Source of the DNA: Paenibacillus cymbidii
Lineage (GTDB): Bacteria > Bacillota > Bacilli > Paenibacillales > NBRC-103111
Assembly (NCBI RefSeq): GCF_004764705.1
Contig: NZ_SHLX01000024.1
Coordinates: 62,001-126,000 of the forward strand
Direction of reading: 5' to 3'
Length of the DNA: 64,000 nt
The notes under the pieces were generated by a model. That model saw only the letters and a program-made list of their open reading frames with translations, did not search any database and was not told where the DNA came from. Positions 60,948 to 64,000 of the stretch are shown in pieces (the first letter of the stretch is position 1; each line of letters begins with the position of its first letter). The translations under genes were made by a program, and so were the position numbers.

Positions 60948-62681
60948 TCAGGCCGGTTTATGCGGCAATTTCGGCAGCGTAATCGTTACCTTGGTGCCCT
61001 TGTTCCATTCGCTTTCGATACCGACGCCGTAATCGGGGCCGAAATAAGCCCGGATGCGGTCGTGCACATTCCGGATGCCATACCCGCTGTGGATGCCGTC
61101 CGCCTGTTCCGCCTTGAATTCGAGCAAACGGGCCAGCTTGTCCCCTTTCATGCCGACGCCGTTGTCTTCGACCGTCATAACGACACGATCGTTGTCCTCC
61201 GAAGCGGCAATACGAAGCACGCCGCCGCCCGATCTTCCGTTGATGCCGTGCAGAATCGCATTTTCGACAATCGGCTGCAAAATGTTTTTTAAAGTGTAGC
61301 ACGCTTCGATTCGTGCGTCGACGACGATTTCGCAGCTGAAATCGGACTGGTAAGCAAATTTCTGAATGTCGATGTAATCGCGGTTCATCTGAATTTCTTC
61401 CCCGATTCTGAGGACGGTGTTGCCTTTGCTCAGAACGATGCGGTAATACTTGACGAGCGAATCGATCACCCGGGACAAATTGCGGTCCGGAAACGTCCAG
61501 CGGATGGTCGATAACGTATTGTACAAAAAGTGGGGATTGATGTTCGCTTGCAGCACTTCGACTTCAAGCAGCCGCTTCTTGACTTCGTAGTCGCTGATCT
61601 GTTTGTAGTCGTCCTGCACCTGATGGACGAGCTCGATAAATTTTTGCTCGATGAGCGTAAATTCGTTGTTGCGCGTTTCGGCTTCGGCGTTTGCGTTTTG
61701 CAGCAGCGGATGCGCCACCCGCACATGTTCGACCAGGTGAGCCAGTTTTTTGGTCAGGGAGAACGAAACCATTCGGATGGTCAACACGATCGCCGTTACG
61801 ATCAGGACCAGCACAAGCAAGGAAATCCAGCTGTAGGCCAGCGTCCGCTGTTTGATCGTCGCTTTGCTCAGGAACAGGGCAAGCCGGTCCCCGCTGATCG
61901 TCGACACCGCTTCCGTCACCAGGTAGTCGGCGGTTTGCCGGCGCTGGCCGACCTCCTCGTACGCTTGGGCGGCCGAGCGGGCGTCCATTTCCTTGGCCGT
62001 CGCCCACACCGGCGTTCCGCCGTCGTGCGGGAGATAAGCGAGGAAGCTGCGGCCGGTCATATTTTGCGCCAACAGGTCGGTCAACCGATTGAGCGGGATG
62101 CTGATGCGAACGATGCCGTAGATCGCGCTCAGCGAGTCGACTTTGGAATAAATGTTCATCGAGGCCGCATCGGATCCGAACGCGATTTCATTCTCCCGAA
62201 GCGACACGAGTCGCTGCCTCGCGCTTTCGTCCAGCATTCTTACCGGATTGACGAACGGTCCGTAAAACATGAACTCGTTGTTCGTATAAACCGATATTTG
62301 CGTACCCGGCGCATCGGCTTCGAGCACGCCGAACAAGTCGGCGACAATTTGGTAATTGGTGACGATGTCGAGCAGAGGGTCGTTGCGGTTGGTCGCCAGT
62401 ATTTCCTTCAGAAACCGGTTGTTGATGATGTAGTTCACTTTTTTGACGTTGTAGAAATAAAACTGGTCGAGCTCCTTCACCGTGGCATCCAGTTGCCGCG
62501 CGGCGTCCTGCTTGAATTTGTCGTTGTAAGAATCGATCGCCGTCCAGATGATGAAGACGCTGAGCGCCACAATCGGAATGACGGCGAAGCCGATGGTGAC
62601 GAACATCACCTTGTGGCGGTAACTGAGCTTGCCGAGGGAGCGGGCAAAGGACGCGGCGAAACGACGGCCCGACGGCTTCAT
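60948..62681 (-). CDS. YesM-type sensor histidine kinase
   Basis: 577 residues from ATG 62681, which overlaps the stop of the response-regulator gene (ATGA). Two membrane helices (about 25-45 and 285-305) enclose a 240-residue extracytoplasmic sensor, followed by a HAMP-like linker. Kinase core: phospho-His in NINPHFLYNTLSTIRWTFPD, N-box LQPIVENAILHGING, G-boxes VEDNGVGMKG and SGYGIRNVHDRIRAYF. YesM/YesN pairs control carbohydrate importers and secreted hydrolases; here the pair is convergent with the beta-helix gene and probably serves it or a gene beyond the window. Confidence 0.93.
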   Translation of the reverse strand: MKPSGRRFAASFARSLGKLSYRHKVMFVTIGFAVIPIVALSVFIIWTAIDSYNDKFKQDAARQLDATVKELDQFYFYNVKKVNYIINNRFLKEILATNRNDPLLDIVTNYQIVADLFGVLEADAPGTQISVYTNNEFMFYGPFVNPVRMLDESARQRLVSLRENEIAFGSDAASMNIYSKVDSLSAIYGIVRISIPLNRLTDLLAQNMTGRSFLAYLPHDGGTPVWATAKEMDARSAAQAYEEVGQRRQTADYLVTEAVSTISGDRLALFLSKATIKQRTLAYSWISLLVLVLIVTAIVLTIRMVSFSLTKKLAHLVEHVRVAHPLLQNANAEAETRNNEFTLIEQKFIELVHQVQDDYKQISDYEVKKRLLEVEVLQANINPHFLYNTLSTIRWTFPDRNLSRVIDSLVKYYRIVLSKGNTVLRIGEEIQMNRDYIDIQKFAYQSDFSCEIVVDARIEACYTLKNILQPIVENAILHGINGRSGGGVLRIAASEDNDRVVMTVEDNGVGMKGDKLARLLEFKAEQADGIHSGYGIRNVHDRIRAYFGPDYGVGIESEWNKGTKVTITLPKLPHKPA

Positions 62682-64000
62682 CTGGTTTTCCCCGCTGCCT
62701 TGCTTTTGAATTCCTGCGGGCTGAGGCCGGAGTACTTTTTGAACAGCAGGCAAAAATGCGATTTGTTCGCGTAGCCCACCTGCTCGGCGACGGCATAAAT
62801 GCGCGCGCTCGAATCCCGCAGCAGCAGCTTGGCCGCTTCCATCCGATGTTCGATCAAATAGTCGAATATCGTTTTGCCCGTCACTTTTTTGAACGCATTG
62901 TTGGCATGACTGACACTGGAATAAATCGATTTGGCGATTTCGTTGACGGTAAGCGGCTCCTGGTAGCGGGCTTTGACGATTTGTTTGATTTCTTCGACAA
63001 GTCTGGAATATTCCGCTTTGCGATCGGTTTGCAAGTAGCGGGAGACGGTAGCGAATACGTCATGAAGCCAATTCCTTACTTCGTTGACCGATTCGAATTC
63101 GCTCGCTTTGCTCCAGACGGCCATTTCGTTGCCGAACACGCTGCCGAACGATTCGTTCATGTCGAGCAGCTGGATTTGCAGCATATTCGTCACGGCGTGC
63201 ACGAAGCTTTGGATGTATCGTTCCGCATATCCGGCCGAGCCGATCGGGAGATAGCGATCGAAGAACGACTCGAGAGAAACGGGATCTCCTTCCAGGAGCA
63301 AGTCTTTGACTTCCCTGTACAGCTCCTTCAAATCGACCCGGTATTCGAACAGCTGCTGGCCGGCGATTTCCTCGTAGAGCACAATGGGGTATTTGTCGCT
63401 GTAGATGCCCGATTTGACCGCATGCCGGGACTGTTTATACAGCGCTGCCGCTTCGCCGAAGCCGGCTGCCGACGCCTGGCTGATGCCCCAGGCGGTTTGA
63501 ATATTCCCTCGTTCCAGCAAATGCTCCTTCATGTCCACGGCAAAATCGAGCGCGGAAACCGACTCGTCTGCGGCCAGCACAACGAGGGCAAGCTCGTTTT
63601 CGGCAATTTGCACCGTGTACAGCGCGAAGGCTTCGCGGGAGTGGTCCTGGATCCATTTTTGGACCGAGAACGCTTTCATATAGGTTTCGCGAATGTCGTC
63701 CCCGGGGCTGCCGGGCCCGTCTTGCCCGATCACGACCGACAGCACGCAAAGCTTCTGCGCGGGCGAACAAGGGATACGCAGAAAAGCGAGCTTGCGGGCG
63801 ATTTCCTCCGCGGGCAGAGCCGGCTCGAACAACATTTGCCGCAGGAACCGGTCGATCAGCGAAGGGCGGGATTGCTCCAGCAGCTTCAGCATATCGGCCC
63901 GCTCCTCGTTCCGGGTCAATTCGTATTCGTGTTTGGTGATCGCCTTGCGCACGGCTTCCTGCAGCTCCGAAGCGATAATCGGCTTGAGCAAATAAATCTC
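62678..64000 (-). CDS. YesN-type response regulator with AraC output domain (5' partial)
   Basis: At least 440 residues; the N terminus lies beyond the window. The reading frame enters at the end of a receiver domain (EIYLLKPIIASELQEAVRKA, where LKP contains the conserved Lys). A long central region (about 60-335) is the variable YesN linker. The C-terminal AraC domain has both helix-turn-helix motifs (VNEIAKSIYSSVSHANNAFK; IYAVAEQVGYANKSHFCLLF) and ends GLSPQEFKSKAAGKTR. The stop overlaps the kinase start, so the two are coupled. Its first part, with the phospho-Asp, cannot be checked. Confidence 0.93.
   Translation of the reverse strand, partial: EIYLLKPIIASELQEAVRKAITKHEYELTRNEERADMLKLLEQSRPSLIDRFLRQMLFEPALPAEEIARKLAFLRIPCSPAQKLCVLSVVIGQDGPGSPGDDIRETYMKAFSVQKWIQDHSREAFALYTVQIAENELALVVLAADESVSALDFAVDMKEHLLERGNIQTAWGISQASAAGFGEAAALYKQSRHAVKSGIYSDKYPIVLYEEIAGQQLFEYRVDLKELYREVKDLLLEGDPVSLESFFDRYLPIGSAGYAERYIQSFVHAVTNMLQIQLLDMNESFGSVFGNEMAVWSKASEFESVNEVRNWLHDVFATVSRYLQTDRKAEYSRLVEEIKQIVKARYQEPLTVNEIAKSIYSSVSHANNAFKKVTGKTIFDYLIEHRMEAAKLLLRDSSARIYAVAEQVGYANKSHFCLLFKKYSGLSPQEFKSKAAGKTR

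Noticed and set aside
1..64000. Insertion sequences or prophage genes
   Set aside because: No transposase, integrase or phage structural protein was recognised in any frame; only tRNA-linked and intergenic repeats remain.

Overview
The window reads as chromosome of a low-GC-lineage Gram-positive bacterium of the Paenibacillaceae (Paenibacillus/Cohnella type). The signs are two carbohydrate importers of LplB/YtcP type without their own ATPase gene, AraC-type (YesN) response regulators paired with YesM-like kinases, lipoprotein solute-binding proteins, S-layer-homology (SLH) surface proteins, frequent TTG/GTG starts behind strong AGGAGG-like ribosome sites, and many intrinsic terminators. The genus is inferred; there is no rRNA or other marker here.

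Layout. 1-4989: end of an AraC-type regulator, then a sugar importer operon (binding protein, two permeases) with a sialidase-like beta-propeller enzyme. 5276-6699: MgtC-like membrane protein and a small GGDEF protein that appears fused to a ribbon-helix-helix domain. 6850-10812: tRNA-Ala(GGC), three copies of a 189-bp unit that each restate the tRNA 3' end, and a visibly AT-rich block of four genes, three of which suggest handling of toxic small molecules (phosphotransferase, AviRa-like methyltransferase, GyrI-like binding proteins), closing on a 17-nt copy of the inside of the same tRNA. This looks like a tRNA-associated genomic island. 10813-20620: a decayed gene, a RibD/DHFR-like protein, a heterodimeric ABC exporter, an XRE/membrane pair, a LuxR-type ATPase regulator, an SDR and a small membrane protein. 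20819-25618: a probable six-gene catabolic operon (two AraC regulators, PhyH-type dioxygenase, Gfo/Idh oxidoreductase, TIM-barrel isomerase). 25781-34030: two large convergent SLH surface proteins.

34380-40311 is the most notable locus: a thiazole/oxazole-modified peptide (TOMM, linear azol(in)e-containing peptide) cluster of the heterocycloanthracin/sonorensin type. A 97-residue precursor with thirteen consecutive Ser-Cys pairs is followed, after a terminator-like hairpin, by a ThiF-like maturation protein, a fused E1-like/YcaO cyclodehydratase and a duplicated SagB-type dehydrogenase. The precursor would be cyclised at Cys/Ser by the YcaO complex and oxidised to azoles by SagB. No transporter, protease or immunity gene is in the cluster.

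40645-47716: a membrane diguanylate cyclase, a small unknown protein, an IclR regulator beside an unusual amidohydrolase/class III aminotransferase fusion, and a MarR regulator with an NmrA-like reductase that share a 6-2-6 palindrome. 48051-51242: a secreted protein with about 14 propeller-type repeats. 51379-64000: sensor kinase and response regulator, a second sugar importer (two permeases, binding protein), a beta-helix (pectate-lyase-like) secreted protein with a discoidin-like tail, and on the other strand a YesM/YesN pair cut by the window end.

Four intergenic spacers (5036, 15918, 46135, 60711) carry the same modular hairpin element with identical 50/62/52-nt module spacing and a compensatory stem change, which looks like a mobile or structured repeat family of this genome.
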